From the NCBI GenBank assembly GCA_963617965.1, contig CAVEQO010000011.1, forward strand, positions 1 to 61,665: a DNA stretch of 61,665 bases, given 5' to 3'. Of this stretch, positions 26,401 to 35,283 are shown piece by piece. The translations under genes were made by a program, and so were the position numbers. Under the pieces are notes generated by a model. That model saw nothing but the letters and a program-made list of their open reading frames with translations, was not told the origin of the DNA and ran no database searches. The stretch's first letter is position 1. The number at the start of each line of letters is the position of its first letter. This DNA comes from UBA6382 sp963617965. Lineage in GTDB: Bacteria; Bacteroidota; Bacteroidia; Bacteroidales; Bacteroidaceae.

Positions 26401-29400
26401 CGGCCCAGCCTCCATCGCTCGTATAGTCCTGCAGTCGCAGCTCGTTGACCCAGACCTCTACGCTGCGGATTCCTCTTGAATTGTTGCGCACGCCTATCAT
26501 CATTGTTCGGATTTCGCCAAGCGATGGATTTCCCATCACCGTTATCTTGTTGTTTGGCTTGTCTGTATCATATTCATAATACGGCGAAGTGAACGACGCG
26601 TTGCCCAGAGCTTTCTCCTTGTTCCTGTTTTTCTTGACACCCGTAAGTTTCGTGAAGTCTATGTCAAGCATGTTGTCTTCCGGCCATACGGCACGGCAGT
26701 CGGCATTTGTATAGGTATCGTAATGTCCTTTCGGTGTGAGGGTCAGCGGAATTTCATACTCGTAGTAGTTGTTGCGGTAATCAGAACCGAGCCTTATGAA
26801 TACTGAACACTCGTTGTCTTTCAAGGAAGCATCGTCAACCAAAGCGTTGGCATGTACAAACATCTGTATGTGTTTGTATTGCCGCAAATCTATGTTGCTT
26901 GACTTGTAGACTGCACGGCTTTCGTTTGTCGGAAGATTCTTGACGGTTATGTTCAGAGCCTGTTCATTGTTTTCCGTCATCTGTGTACCGTTGCGGTCAA
27001 CCACGCGTGAGACACCGGGGGGAAGCACATAGTTCACAGGGGTCTTGTCGTTGTTTTCCTGTATGCTGATTGCCGACACGTCAAGTTCACCTTCTGGGGC
27101 TTTCGTGGAGCCTCCCGTCAGCGAGTGCTCGTAGTTGCGCCATTCTCCCCTGACCAGTTCAAACGTGCCGAACCTGAGGATTGTCGGCTTCTCAAAATCC
27201 GTAAGGTACATGCGCATGAACCTTATGGACGAAAAATCGTTTATGTTCCCCTCTTTCTTGCAGAAATCAGACAATGGTATTCTGAACAGATACCAGTCAA
27301 CCTCATCCCGCTCCCCGTTGCGCAACGCCACCGAGGCTTTCCGGTGGTCAACAATGTAGCCTTCGCCCACATTCATGCTGTCGGGATGTATGCCCACCCG
27401 GTACTCATAATAATTGTCGTATTCGTTGAGGGTGAAATCCTTGTTTATGTCTTCAACATCGGGAGTGGACTTGTAGGCAGTGGAATACCTCTCCCGGTTC
27501 GTTTCGTTGTCGGCGGAGTTCCCCTCGGGGTTGTTTATGCGCAGGTATCTGCACAGGATTGGAACACGCTGTTCATCCCAGTCGCTGCCTCTGAAATAGT
27601 GGTAGTCATCGCCAGCCGGGTCTTTGGCGATACTGTCATATACGGCAGGCTCCAGTATAGGCTTGATTTGGCTCAGATAGTTCTTGTAGGTATCAAACTC
27701 TGCTTCTTCCGCACTGCTCAACCCGTTCAGTCCCACGTCCTGCCGTGACCTTGACCCGCTGTTGGTGTTGAATGCATAGGTAACAGCACTCTGCGTGGCC
27801 CATTTGCCCCAGGAATTGGTGCTGTATGTGGCAGAATTTTCATCCAGCCCCAAACCGCTCTCATACGACTTGTTGCCATCCTTGAGAATGTCCTCGCTGA
27901 TGTCACCCAGATCAATGTAAAAACTGCCGCCCTTGTTGGAGTTGCCGTCCTTGCGCGAATATATGAAAGGATCCAGCATCCAGAATTCTATGTATTCTAT
28001 GTTTGCCGCCTCGAAATCGGTGGTTTCTATGGCGCGCATCATACCGCCCCATTTCTGTTTAGGGTTCTGAAGGTGTCCCTTGCTGTCCAGCTGAGGGTTC
28101 AGGTTGTATGGACCGCGCATATCGGGATAGAAAGCCAGATTCAGTATGTCAAGCGTTGATGACTGCCCATAGGTAAGTTCGCGGTTGGGAAACAGCTCTG
28201 TGCGGTATACTTCCCTGACATAGTGGTTGCTCAGCTGGTTTACGTCACTTTTGATGTAACCGGGCGTAAGCGACGACGACCTGCGTGTGAACAGAGGATC
28301 TATCGTATACCAGCTCAGCAGAGCCCTGTTGAATCCATATCTGATGTCATCCGAAAGACCACTCTCGGGGAAACGCTTTGGTGTGCTGCTGATAACCCAC
28401 TCTACCGGCGTACTCACGTCAATGGAAGTCTTTGTGTTCTCGAAGTCATCAATATAGGAAGCACCCGCCTGCGACTGGTCGTTTGCTCCGGCTATGAGTT
28501 GTGCGAATTCCGCAGAGAAATTAATCTGCGAAGGCTGTTCCAGTCGCAGCAGCGGCAATTTGTCAAGCATGTCTGTAAGCCACTGGCTCTTTTTCTTCCA
28601 CGACAGGTTGAGACCCCAAATAGTGTTGTTCAGCGGTTCATTGCCGCGGGCCACTTTGGTTGTCAGCGACTGTTCTTTCAGACGCATGAACGTACCGCCC
28701 AAAATAAGATCCTTGCTGAAATCATACTCCCAGTTCAGCCCGAACATTGTCTTCCGCAGAAAAGCCTCCCCATCGCTGCTTTCAAGCGAAACGCTTACCG
28801 GCGTTCCGGCGTCTATTATGCTTTGGTTTATAATTGTGACCTCGCCTGCCGTATAGTTCACCGTGTAATCCGTATTTTCATTGAGCGTAACACCGCCCGC
28901 CGTCACCACAACCGATCCTCGCGGCACATTGCCAGACCCAAGCGAAATCACATTGCCACCCGCCGACCCCTTGTATTGGCCCGTGAGTATGTACTTGTCT
29001 TTCTCTATGACCTGCTTTGCCCTTGTGAGGGTAGAGTCATACAACTCCTGGAATATATATTTGTCGCTTATCGACTTGTTGTTTATCACGTTTGCGAGAT
29101 AACTTCCGAACGGCTCCGCCGCAGGAAAGAATACACGCCCGGTGGTTTTGTCTATGGTATATCCGTCAACAAAGTCAAAATATCCGTTGGGGTGCGACTG
29201 CAGCTTGTTGTCAAGCCGGTCAAGATTGAGCAGCGACAGCAGGGTCTTTTCCTTGTAGCCCTGTTCGGGAAGGTACGACAGGTAGACTCCCGTCGTATCG
29301 CTCAGATATTTTATGTCAAGCCTGAATTTCTCGCTTTGCACCGACCCTGCCCCCAGATTATAGACATTTTTCATCATCAGTTTCCAGTTGGCCATCGATG

Positions 29401-30955
29401 GCGTGTTGACCGCATTCTTCAGCGACTTGACGTACAGGCAGGCTGTGTTGTTGTTCTGGTCTGTCGAGAATTCCCCCACCTGGTAGGTCTGGCCCATATA
29501 CGAATATTCATAGGCCACGGCGAGCACTTGGTCGGCCAGCAGTGTCGTCTTCAGCGATATGAAGCCGAGAGCTTTGTTTACCGTATATTCGCTACTGCCC
29601 AACAGACGTGCGCTTTCTATCTTCTCATAATCCACGCCGCCTTCCAGACCAACGGAGTTCATGGTGGTATAGACCTGGTTTATATTCCTCGCATCTGGAT
29701 AGCCCGAATTTATGGTGCTGTACAGGTCATTGCTGCCATTGGACGGGGTCCGGGTTCCCGTAGAATGCCAGAGGCTGCTGTGTATGTGGTCGCTTTCCGC
29801 AAGATCGGCAAACGCCACTATGTTGCGTGTGTTGGTTGTGGTATTGTTCTTGTTCGTGACCCATACCTCAATCCTGTTTATCGTCACACCGCTCGTCACG
29901 TTGGGAAGACTGGACATCCACCTGTCATAGTTGTCGCGGAAAAAATGGGACAGGAAAAAGTGGCGGTTGGCTTCATAGTTGTTCACTGCGATCTCAAATG
30001 AAGTGAGCTGTGTTCCACCCGATGCGCTTACCGTTTTGCTCACCGACTTCTTCTGGCTCAGAGCCGTCTGTATCTTGAGTTTGCCGAACTGCATGTCGGT
30101 TCTGACACCAAACAGATTGCTTGCGCCGGTCACCAGAGAGTTGTTGCTCGGAAAAGAAATGTTGCCGGCCTCTATAAGCTTGATTATCTCGTCTTCCTTT
30201 CCCTCGTATTTCAGTTTCAGGTTTTTGGCATCGTAGTCAAATGAGGCTTCCGTATTGTAGTTGAGACTCATGTCCATCTTGTCGCCAATCTTTCCCTGCA
30301 AGTTTATGTTGACTTTCTCGTCAAAGTCAAAACCGAATGTCTTGCGGTTGCGTATTGGAAGAGACGGGTTGTCCACATTCTTCATGTTGGCGCCGATCTT
30401 GAGTTCCGCCTCGCCCTGGGTCTTGATTTGCACGCCGCCGGGACCGAAAATCTTTTCGGCAGGCCCAAGGTCAAAATGCATGTCGGTAAAGTCAAATTTC
30501 TTCTTGCCGGCTTCCTCGAAAGTCTCCTGGTTCTTGCGTTGGAAATATGCATGCATACTGCGTTTCATGCTCCACCGTTCATACTCTTCGCTTGTCATGT
30601 AGAACGGAGTGTTGAGATAGCTGTCGCCGATCCTCGCACCCAACACATAGAAGCCCCTCTTCTCATCGTACTGCGCCTCGGAATTCAGATTTTCCGCATC
30701 ATTCAGATCTGCTGTCTTCTTGCTCAGATCTCTATGGGTAACCGGAGCCGTTTTCTTTACGGGAAAACGCACAGAGTCACTCTTGCCGGAAACACCCGCC
30801 TCCGTGGCTGTATTCCCGGAAAAAGGTTCACCCGGCATGAGCACGCCTTTGTTGCTGCCGATGGCCATCTGCCATGCACCGGCAACAAGCAGACAAGCGA
30901 AAAACGCCGGATGCCAAAGGCGTTTCCAGTATCGTCTTTTTGTTTCCAACTTCAA
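23456..30955 (-). CDS. sprA: SprA (Sov), outer-membrane translocon of the type IX secretion system
   Basis: This 2,499-residue protein matches the giant SprA/Sov family in length and in recognisable stretches such as GEAELKIGANMKNVDNPSLP, YIDDFENTKTSIDVSTPVEW and the C-terminal barrel strands ending IGMKFSLAR. In organisms with a type IX system, it is the 36-strand barrel that exports proteins with a C-terminal sorting domain. Between the ruvA stop and this gene the frame has no ATG, so a TTG at 30955 (or 30949) must be the start; a basic then hydrophobic signal peptide follows at once. ruvA upstream is a known neighbour in Porphyromonas gingivalis. No other type IX gene is in this window, and SprA homologues also occur in gut Bacteroidales, so an active system is not proven. 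Confidence 0.92.
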   Translation of the reverse strand: MKLETKRRYWKRLWHPAFFACLLVAGAWQMAIGSNKGVLMPGEPFSGNTATEAGVSGKSDSVRFPVKKTAPVTHRDLSKKTADLNDAENLNSEAQYDEKRGFYVLGARIGDSYLNTPFYMTSEEYERWSMKRSMHAYFQRKNQETFEEAGKKKFDFTDMHFDLGPAEKIFGPGGVQIKTQGEAELKIGANMKNVDNPSLPIRNRKTFGFDFDEKVNINLQGKIGDKMDMSLNYNTEASFDYDAKNLKLKYEGKEDEIIKLIEAGNISFPSNNSLVTGASNLFGVRTDMQFGKLKIQTALSQKKSVSKTVSASGGTQLTSFEIAVNNYEANRHFFLSHFFRDNYDRWMSSLPNVTSGVTINRIEVWVTNKNNTTTNTRNIVAFADLAESDHIHSSLWHSTGTRTPSNGSNDLYSTINSGYPDARNINQVYTTMNSVGLEGGVDYEKIESARLLGSSEYTVNKALGFISLKTTLLADQVLAVAYEYSYMGQTYQVGEFSTDQNNNTACLYVKSLKNAVNTPSMANWKLMMKNVYNLGAGSVQSEKFRLDIKYLSDTTGVYLSYLPEQGYKEKTLLSLLNLDRLDNKLQSHPNGYFDFVDGYTIDKTTGRVFFPAAEPFGSYLANVINNKSISDKYIFQELYDSTLTRAKQVIEKDKYILTGQYKGSAGGNVISLGSGNVPRGSVVVTAGGVTLNENTDYTVNYTAGEVTIINQSIIDAGTPVSVSLESSDGEAFLRKTMFGLNWEYDFSKDLILGGTFMRLKEQSLTTKVARGNEPLNNTIWGLNLSWKKKSQWLTDMLDKLPLLRLEQPSQINFSAEFAQLIAGANDQSQAGASYIDDFENTKTSIDVSTPVEWVISSTPKRFPESGLSDDIRYGFNRALLSWYTIDPLFTRRSSSLTPGYIKSDVNQLSNHYVREVYRTELFPNRELTYGQSSTLDILNLAFYPDMRGPYNLNPQLDSKGHLQNPKQKWGGMMRAIETTDFEAANIEYIEFWMLDPFIYSRKDGNSNKGGSFYIDLGDISEDILKDGNKSYESGLGLDENSATYSTNSWGKWATQSAVTYAFNTNSGSRSRQDVGLNGLSSAEEAEFDTYKNYLSQIKPILEPAVYDSIAKDPAGDDYHYFRGSDWDEQRVPILCRYLRINNPEGNSADNETNRERYSTAYKSTPDVEDINKDFTLNEYDNYYEYRVGIHPDSMNVGEGYIVDHRKASVALRNGERDEVDWYLFRIPLSDFCKKEGNINDFSSIRFMRMYLTDFEKPTILRFGTFELVRGEWRNYEHSLTGGSTKAPEGELDVSAISIQENNDKTPVNYVLPPGVSRVVDRNGTQMTENNEQALNITVKNLPTNESRAVYKSSNIDLRQYKHIQMFVHANALVDDASLKDNECSVFIRLGSDYRNNYYEYEIPLTLTPKGHYDTYTNADCRAVWPEDNMLDIDFTKLTGVKKNRNKEKALGNASFTSPYYEYDTDKPNNKITVMGNPSLGEIRTMMIGVRNNSRGIRSVEVWVNELRLQDYTSDGGWAAKSKLDLTLSDLAMVSVAGHVETAGFGGLEQGVNERRKDNLYEYSVTSNFQLGKFFPEKAKARIPVYYSYSKKRLVPKYNPLETDMLLEDALDACATKSERDSLENIVTTTTVNSNFSISNARFDITSKRHPMPYDPSNFSVSYSHSHRYSAGETTVYEKDDTWKFNLGYSYSTDFKPLEPFKKIKDKSKLGWTKLLREQKFSLWPQSVNLNSDITRTYYELQERDMDNLTDKSIPMTWSQDFLWNRSMSINWDLTGDIHLSLQTATNAEIKEPHVPVNKNLYPDEYTMWKDSVRHSLMHFGTPLNYKQSFNASWKVPLNKFPLFKWASVDMSYDSQYAWDRGTTLSDGSTLGNTINMSRNIKHNSRLQLEELYNLVPFLKETNRYFASQSKGRSSNDRSKRDTKKKNGAGDSDAKKTFEKEIQLQLDSTLTLKHNQRTKRLKVVALKQDGKRYVLKYKPVNNNTITILSKDTVKLKVTIQPAKPAEQQAWYKVMRSVARGAMMLRNVNISYSSSYNMALPGFLPNVGDFFGQRSGNGSPMAPGLDFAFGFVGDGYIDKALDRGWLLNNDSVSTPAVTNNNENLQITATVEPIPNFKIDLNASRTVSKSRSIQYMYPGHPMTQSGSFQMTTISIATAFSSPGDANNGYRSSTFDKFVGYLDAFQHRVEKRYENAVYPSNTSLAGQTFNPENGTVNKYSSDVMIPAFLAAYCGGNENSSLDIFPSLKKLLPNWRITYNGLMRIAWFKQHFRSFNIEHSYKSLYSVGSYNTYSSFRQFMGDLGFVNDATTGNPIPSSMYDISTVSINEAFSPIMGISFTLRNGITGSLKYNKTRVVTLSMTSQQITETYSSDIVVGAGYKINDLKLFGTKKKRKIVSRNKKKDAEGETTSNDLNTVNNSLNMKMDFSLRDQSAINRNILTGLSQATSGNKALKIAFSAEYTVSKMLTLSAYYDRQTTTPLLTSSSYPTTIRDFGIGMKFSLAR

Positions 30956-31006
30956 AGGCTCCGTGAACTTAGTTGTGGTACAATATGCACTTAGTCTGAA
31001 AGGGGA

Positions 31007-31618
31007 CTACATCATTTTCAGGGCTTTCTTGATAATGGCCTCTACCTTCAAGGTCTCGTCTTGCTCCAGAAGCTGCCGTACGATCTTCTTTGTCGGGGCA
31101 GGCGAAAAGCCCAGCATTGTCAGGGCTGCAATGGCCTCTTCACCTTCCTGGGAAAGGCGGCCACCCTTGTTGCCGGCAACGGCAACGGCTGCACAGCCGT
31201 CCTCTGACAGAAGCGGGGAGTTGCGCAGCTTGTCTTCCAACTCCACAATGATGCGTTGGGCTGTCTTGGGGCCGATGCCCTTGACTCCTTTCAGCAGACC
31301 GTCCTGTCTGTCTACTATGATACGGCACAGTTCCGTCACAGAATACGAACTCAGAATTGTGCGGGCTGTATTGCCGCCAACCCCGCTGACCGAAATAAGA
31401 TTCAGGAACAGCTCGCGTTCCGCTTTCGTTGCAAAACCGTAGAGAACCCAAGCGTCCTCACGGATATTCTCGTATACAAACAGTTTTGCCTCACTACGGC
31501 CTTCCAGAGCGGAAAACGTCGTCAGCGAAATGTTTATCGCATAACCTACACCGTGAGCCTCAACAACGGCACACGTGGGAGTGAGTTCACTCAATACACC
31601 AGCAATGTAATCAATCAT
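31007..31618 (-). CDS. ruvA: Holliday junction branch migration protein RuvA
   Basis: From ATG 31618 the protein has 203 residues. The N-terminal OB fold starts MIDYIAGVLSELTPTCAVVE. Two helix-hairpin-helix motifs are seen in ISVSGVGGNTARTIL and KGIGPKTAQRIIVEL, which bind the junction DNA. The C-terminal domain with EEAIAALTMLGFS contacts RuvB. A flexible linker lies between. The frame goes 11 codons upstream, but that is not family-like. Its TAG stop is in the same frame as sprA, 51 bases upstream of the latter's start, which fits cotranscription. Confidence 0.96.
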   Translation of the reverse strand: MIDYIAGVLSELTPTCAVVEAHGVGYAINISLTTFSALEGRSEAKLFVYENIREDAWVLYGFATKAERELFLNLISVSGVGGNTARTILSSYSVTELCRIIVDRQDGLLKGVKGIGPKTAQRIIVELEDKLRNSPLLSEDGCAAVAVAGNKGGRLSQEGEEAIAALTMLGFSPAPTKKIVRQLLEQDETLKVEAIIKKALKMM

Positions 31619-31690
31619 AACAGCTACCGTTTTAGCACAGCCATTCCGCACAATGGCAATACTGTTGCCACCGCACCCTTACTTGTAACG

Positions 31691-31698
31691 CAAAATTA
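31691..31698 (-). promoter_or_regulatory. ruvA promoter -7 box
   Basis: The minus strand reads TAATTTTG, with TTG about 19 bases further upstream. It would drive ruvA and sprA. Confidence 0.5.
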
Positions 31699-31831
31699 CC
31701 GTTTTTATTGCATTCAACGGCAATTATGCAATAGTAAACAGCACTGTCCCGGAGCAGGTTTCCATTCCGGCAAATGTAATTTCAATATTGCGGCAGCATT
31801 GCCCTAACCAAACATTCTGCCAAGAACACGG

Positions 31832-33013
31832 TTAGCGCATTTCGGAAGAGAGGGTGCTACGCAATTGATCGCACTCATCTTCGCTCACGCCACATTCCTT
31901 GAAATACTTTTCTGCGGCTTTCTGCAAGTCCTCTTTTTCAAGACCGGAGATGTCCGTCTTGCTCCAGTCAATGGCCCTGAAATCATTGAGTGCATCTTCG
32001 TTGCACATCACCCATATCATACGGTCTATGGCTATTTTTTCCCTCAACCGGTACGACTCGCTTCCCTTTTCAATACGATAGAAATTAAGCATTGTTTCCA
32101 TGTAGTCGTTCCTTAACTCGCTTACGTCTGCGCCCATGAAGGCTTCAAACAGCATGGACACAAAACCGCAGCGGTCCTTGCCCTCGTTGCAGTGGATGAG
32201 ATACGGGGCTTGTCGTTCGAGCATGAACTTGACCACTTCACCTATTTTCGCCTTGAAAGCGTCTCCGAATGTATTAGACGACAGACCGCAGGCAATCGTG
32301 TTGCCGTTTTTGAACAATTGGGGGCAATAGGTGGAAGCATAGCCCTCTGTATTCATGTATTTTCCTATGGCTTCCGGAGTGTCTGCAAGGTCTATTTCCG
32401 TTTTGATACCCACGGTTTGTGCAAGGCTGTCTGCGACACGGTAACGTCCTTCGTTCTTTGCACAGTTGAGCGGGTTGCTTGAGCGGTACAAGACACCGGA
32501 TTTCATGCCCGTTGTGGATATCATGCGGAAATTGGCATATTGTTCCGCTGTTTCGCCAGATCTTCGTTCCACAGGAAAAGTGGATTTGAGCAGTTCGTAT
32601 CTGTCTTTGTATCCGCCTTTCTGCGTCAGCGTCAAGGTTACCTTGTCTCCCTCTTTGCCGCCTACAAACAGGTGGAAATCACCATTTAGCACTCCGAACC
32701 CGTAGTCTGTCCCCAGAGCGTTATAGTCTACGTAGGACAGCTCCAATATGCCGGCTTCATTGAAAGATGTCAGAAAAGGGATACTGTCAATTTCAATGTC
32801 TTCGCCGATTTTGGCACGCATCAGATCTGCATATTCAAACCCTTTTTCCTTCATGTCTTTGGGGGTAAAATCAGGCACGAGTTGTCCATAGCTGTTTATC
32901 TGTGCGACATATCCGGAAATTTCGGGTGTGGAAACTTCTACTCCATTCTCGTGATCGCTGCATGACATCAACGCTGCCGCTGTCAATGCAAATAAAAAGA
33001 CTGTTTTTCCCAT
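31832..33013 (-). CDS. Lipoprotein with tyrosine phosphatase domain
   Basis: The 393-residue protein has a lipobox ending at Cys18 (ALMSC), so it should be exported and lipid-anchored. Residues about 30-140 form a beta-rich domain (ISGYVAQINSYGQLVPDF, FGVLNGDFHLFVGG) that resembles the C-terminal domain of SAM-hydroxide adenosyltransferases (DUF62); this likeness is by eye only. The phosphatase domain follows, with GVLYRSSNP near 173-181 and the signature HCNEGKDR at 274-281 (C275, R281, the CX5R loop), then the aspartate-rich helices. It probably cleaves phosphate monoesters of tyrosine, inositol or other phosphates outside the inner membrane. It has its own promoter box and is not clearly cotranscribed with clpX. 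Confidence 0.8.
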   Translation of the reverse strand: MGKTVFLFALTAAALMSCSDHENGVEVSTPEISGYVAQINSYGQLVPDFTPKDMKEKGFEYADLMRAKIGEDIEIDSIPFLTSFNEAGILELSYVDYNALGTDYGFGVLNGDFHLFVGGKEGDKVTLTLTQKGGYKDRYELLKSTFPVERRSGETAEQYANFRMISTTGMKSGVLYRSSNPLNCAKNEGRYRVADSLAQTVGIKTEIDLADTPEAIGKYMNTEGYASTYCPQLFKNGNTIACGLSSNTFGDAFKAKIGEVVKFMLERQAPYLIHCNEGKDRCGFVSMLFEAFMGADVSELRNDYMETMLNFYRIEKGSESYRLREKIAIDRMIWVMCNEDALNDFRAIDWSKTDISGLEKEDLQKAAEKYFKECGVSEDECDQLRSTLSSEMR

Positions 33014-33094
33014 GGTTTTTTGTTTTTTAATGCTTTTGTGCCGAGAGCCTTATCTGCATGAAGGTGATTTTTGATTTAGCCGGTTGCTACAGGC

Positions 33095-33102
33095 TCAAAG
33101 AT
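33095..33102 (-). promoter_or_regulatory. Promoter -7 box of the phosphatase gene
   Basis: The minus strand reads TATCTTTG, with TTTG about 20 bases upstream. It is 82 bases before the start of the phosphatase gene. Confidence 0.5.
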
Positions 33103-33168
33103 ACCGGAAATCAGCAAGTCAAACGTTTTTGGAAACACGAGGGAATCAAACCCGTCGTTGTCTAACGG

Positions 33169-34416
33169 TCATAACAAGGACAGATTTTCCTTCAGATGTT
33201 CTTTTGCATAGCCAAGCGTCAGGTGAAATGTTTTCTTTCTGGACGACGGCAGTTCAAACAGAGCGTCCCTCAGGATTCCCTCGACAATGGAACGAAGACC
33301 ACGGGCTCCCAGTTTGTAATCCAAAGCCCTGTCAACAATGAAGTCATAAACATCGTCGTCTATCTCCATCTTGACACCGTCTATTTCCATAATCCTGACG
33401 TATTGCTTTATGATGGAATTCTTAGGCTCTGTAAGGATTCTCCTCAACGCCGACCTGTCCAAGGGGTTGAGGTATGTCAGTATTGGCAAGCGTCCTATTA
33501 TCTCGGGAATGAGACCAAACGATTTCAGATCCTGCGGCATGACATATTTCATGAGGTTTTTCTTGTCTATGTTGTACACGTTCTGAACGGAATTGTAACC
33601 CACGACATGGGTGTTCATTCTTTGCGCTATCTTGCGTTCTATACCATCAAACGCACCGCCGCAAATAAACAATATGTTCTTGGTGTCAACCTGGATATAT
33701 TCCTGGTCTGGATGCTTGCGCCCTCCCTTTGGCGGAACGTTGACAACAGACCCCTCAAGCAATTTCAGAAGTCCTTGTTGCACACCCTCACCGCTTACAT
33801 CGCGCGTTATGGACGGGTTGTCGCTTTTTCTGGCGATTTTGTCTATCTCGTCAATAAACACGATTCCGCATTCTGCAGCTTCAACATCATAGTCTGCCGC
33901 CTGAAGCAAACGGGTCAGAATACTTTCAATGTCTTCACCGACATATCCTGCTTCTGTAAAGACAGTTGCGTCAACAATGGTAAAGGGAACGTTTATCATG
34001 TGGGCAATGGATCGGGCAAGCAAAGTCTTGCCTGTGCCCGTAGAACCACACATTATGATATTGCTTTTTTCAATTTCAACACCATCATTGCCCTTTGCCT
34101 TCTGTCCAAGACGTTTGTAGTGGTTGTATACGGCCACGCTAAGCGTCTTCTTGGCATCGTCCTGCCCGATTACATATTCGTCCAGAAAAGCTTTGATATC
34201 TTTGGGTTTCGGAACGTCCTTGAAGCTGACATCGTACGCCGGAGAGGTCTGTTTGCCTGCTGAAGGGCTTTCGTGGAAATCAATGACATCCGCCGCCCTC
34301 CTGACACAGTCATTGCATATGAAGCAGTTTGCCATGCCTTCAATCAACAGCGACACCTCGTCCGCCCGTCTTCCGCAAAACGAGCAACAGTGTCCTTCTT
34401 TATTTCTCTTCGCCAT
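33169..34416 (-). CDS. clpX: ATP-dependent Clp protease ATP-binding subunit ClpX
   Basis: From ATG 34416 the protein has 415 residues. It unfolds substrates and feeds them to ClpP. The N-terminal zinc domain has CSFCGR and CFICNDC (four cysteines). The AAA+ core has Walker A GSTGTGKTLLA, Walker B GIVFIDEIDKI, and the arginine-containing ISRDVSGEGVQQ region. The frame goes ten codons upstream of this start, but MAKRNKEGHC is family-like. The start overlaps the clpP stop by 17 bases, so the two are translationally linked. Confidence 0.97.
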   Translation of the reverse strand: MAKRNKEGHCCSFCGRRADEVSLLIEGMANCFICNDCVRRAADVIDFHESPSAGKQTSPAYDVSFKDVPKPKDIKAFLDEYVIGQDDAKKTLSVAVYNHYKRLGQKAKGNDGVEIEKSNIIMCGSTGTGKTLLARSIAHMINVPFTIVDATVFTEAGYVGEDIESILTRLLQAADYDVEAAECGIVFIDEIDKIARKSDNPSITRDVSGEGVQQGLLKLLEGSVVNVPPKGGRKHPDQEYIQVDTKNILFICGGAFDGIERKIAQRMNTHVVGYNSVQNVYNIDKKNLMKYVMPQDLKSFGLIPEIIGRLPILTYLNPLDRSALRRILTEPKNSIIKQYVRIMEIDGVKMEIDDDVYDFIVDRALDYKLGARGLRSIVEGILRDALFELPSSRKKTFHLTLGYAKEHLKENLSLL

Positions 34417-35098
34417 CTTTTTTCTTTCTTTCAAGAATACAGTCAACCATCCCGTAATCCAAGGCCTCCTTTGCGTTCATCCAGAAATCACGTTCCGCGT
34501 CAGAACGCACCGTTTCATAGTCCTTGTGGGAGTGGGTAGCAATAATTCGGGTGAGTTCCTGCTTGATTTTCAGTATTTCACGGGCGGTTATTTCAATGTC
34601 CGTGGCCTGCCCCTGCACTCCGCCCAACGGCTGGTGTATCATGACACGGCTGTGTGGCAAGCAGAAACGTTTTCCCTCCTGGCCGCTCACAAGCAGAACC
34701 GCAGCCATCGAAGCCGCCATGCCTGTACATATTGTAGACACGTCACACGTGATAAACTGCATCGTGTCATAAATTCCCATTCCGGCACTTACAGAACCAC
34801 CGGGACTGTTAATATATATGGAAATGTCCTTGTCGGGATCCACGGATTCCAGATAGAGCAGCTGGGCCTGCAGCGTGTTTGCCGTATAGTCGTCTATCTG
34901 GGTTCCCAAAAATATGACACGGTCCATCATCAGACGGCTGAAAACGTCCATTTGGGTTACATTGAGCTGCCGCTCCTCCAAGATATAAGGGTTGATGTAC
35001 TGTCCCTGACTTTTTATCACGTCGCTGAGAACCATGGAATTCATGCCGACATGACCTGTTGCGAATTTTTCGAAATCACTTCTTTGCATAATTGACAA
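34400..35098 (-). CDS. clpP: ATP-dependent Clp protease proteolytic subunit
   Basis: The 232-residue serine protease assembles into a 14-mer. The active site is seen in GMAASMAAVLL (Ser) and RVMIHQPLGG (His), with the Asp in the later DAERDFWM stretch. YINSPGGSVSAGMGIYD is the substrate groove. The protein is slightly longer than E. coli ClpP because of an N-terminal extension (MSIMQRSDFEKFATGH). It sits between tig and clpX, the standard tig-clpP-clpX order. Confidence 0.96.
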   Translation of the reverse strand: MSIMQRSDFEKFATGHVGMNSMVLSDVIKSQGQYINPYILEERQLNVTQMDVFSRLMMDRVIFLGTQIDDYTANTLQAQLLYLESVDPDKDISIYINSPGGSVSAGMGIYDTMQFITCDVSTICTGMAASMAAVLLVSGQEGKRFCLPHSRVMIHQPLGGVQGQATDIEITAREILKIKQELTRIIATHSHKDYETVRSDAERDFWMNAKEALDYGMVDCILERKKKDGEEK

Positions 35099-35219
35099 AT
35101 ATTAGCGGGTGCTGCTATAATAAAAGAATGCCGTTACTGCACATTTACATGGCGAAAGGGTTTCTCCGGGCAATTTTGGTTGCTTTCACGCAGTGGCAGA
35201 CAGGCAGTTCCACAAAGCA

Positions 35220-35268
35220 CAAAGCCAGTCCGTGCTATGTTGCATTACAATAGAACGTACTGGCTTTG
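35220..35268 (-). terminator. Long hairpin between tig and clpP
   Basis: CAAAGCCAGTCCGT pairs with the reverse complement of 35255-35268 with one mismatch over 14 bases, around a 21-base loop. It lies 15 bases after the tig stop. No T run follows on the minus strand, so it may be an RNA-processing or partial termination site rather than a simple terminator. Confidence 0.45.
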
Positions 35269-35283
35269 TATTTCATCCAACTG

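Noticed and set aside
28223..30001. 592-residue open frame on plus inside sprA
   Set aside because: It lies wholly antisense to sprA, which has a clear family match over this stretch; the product is rich in Arg, His and Val without any motif, the usual look of an antisense shadow.
33196..34263. 355-residue open frame on plus
   Set aside because: Antisense to clpX; no motif.
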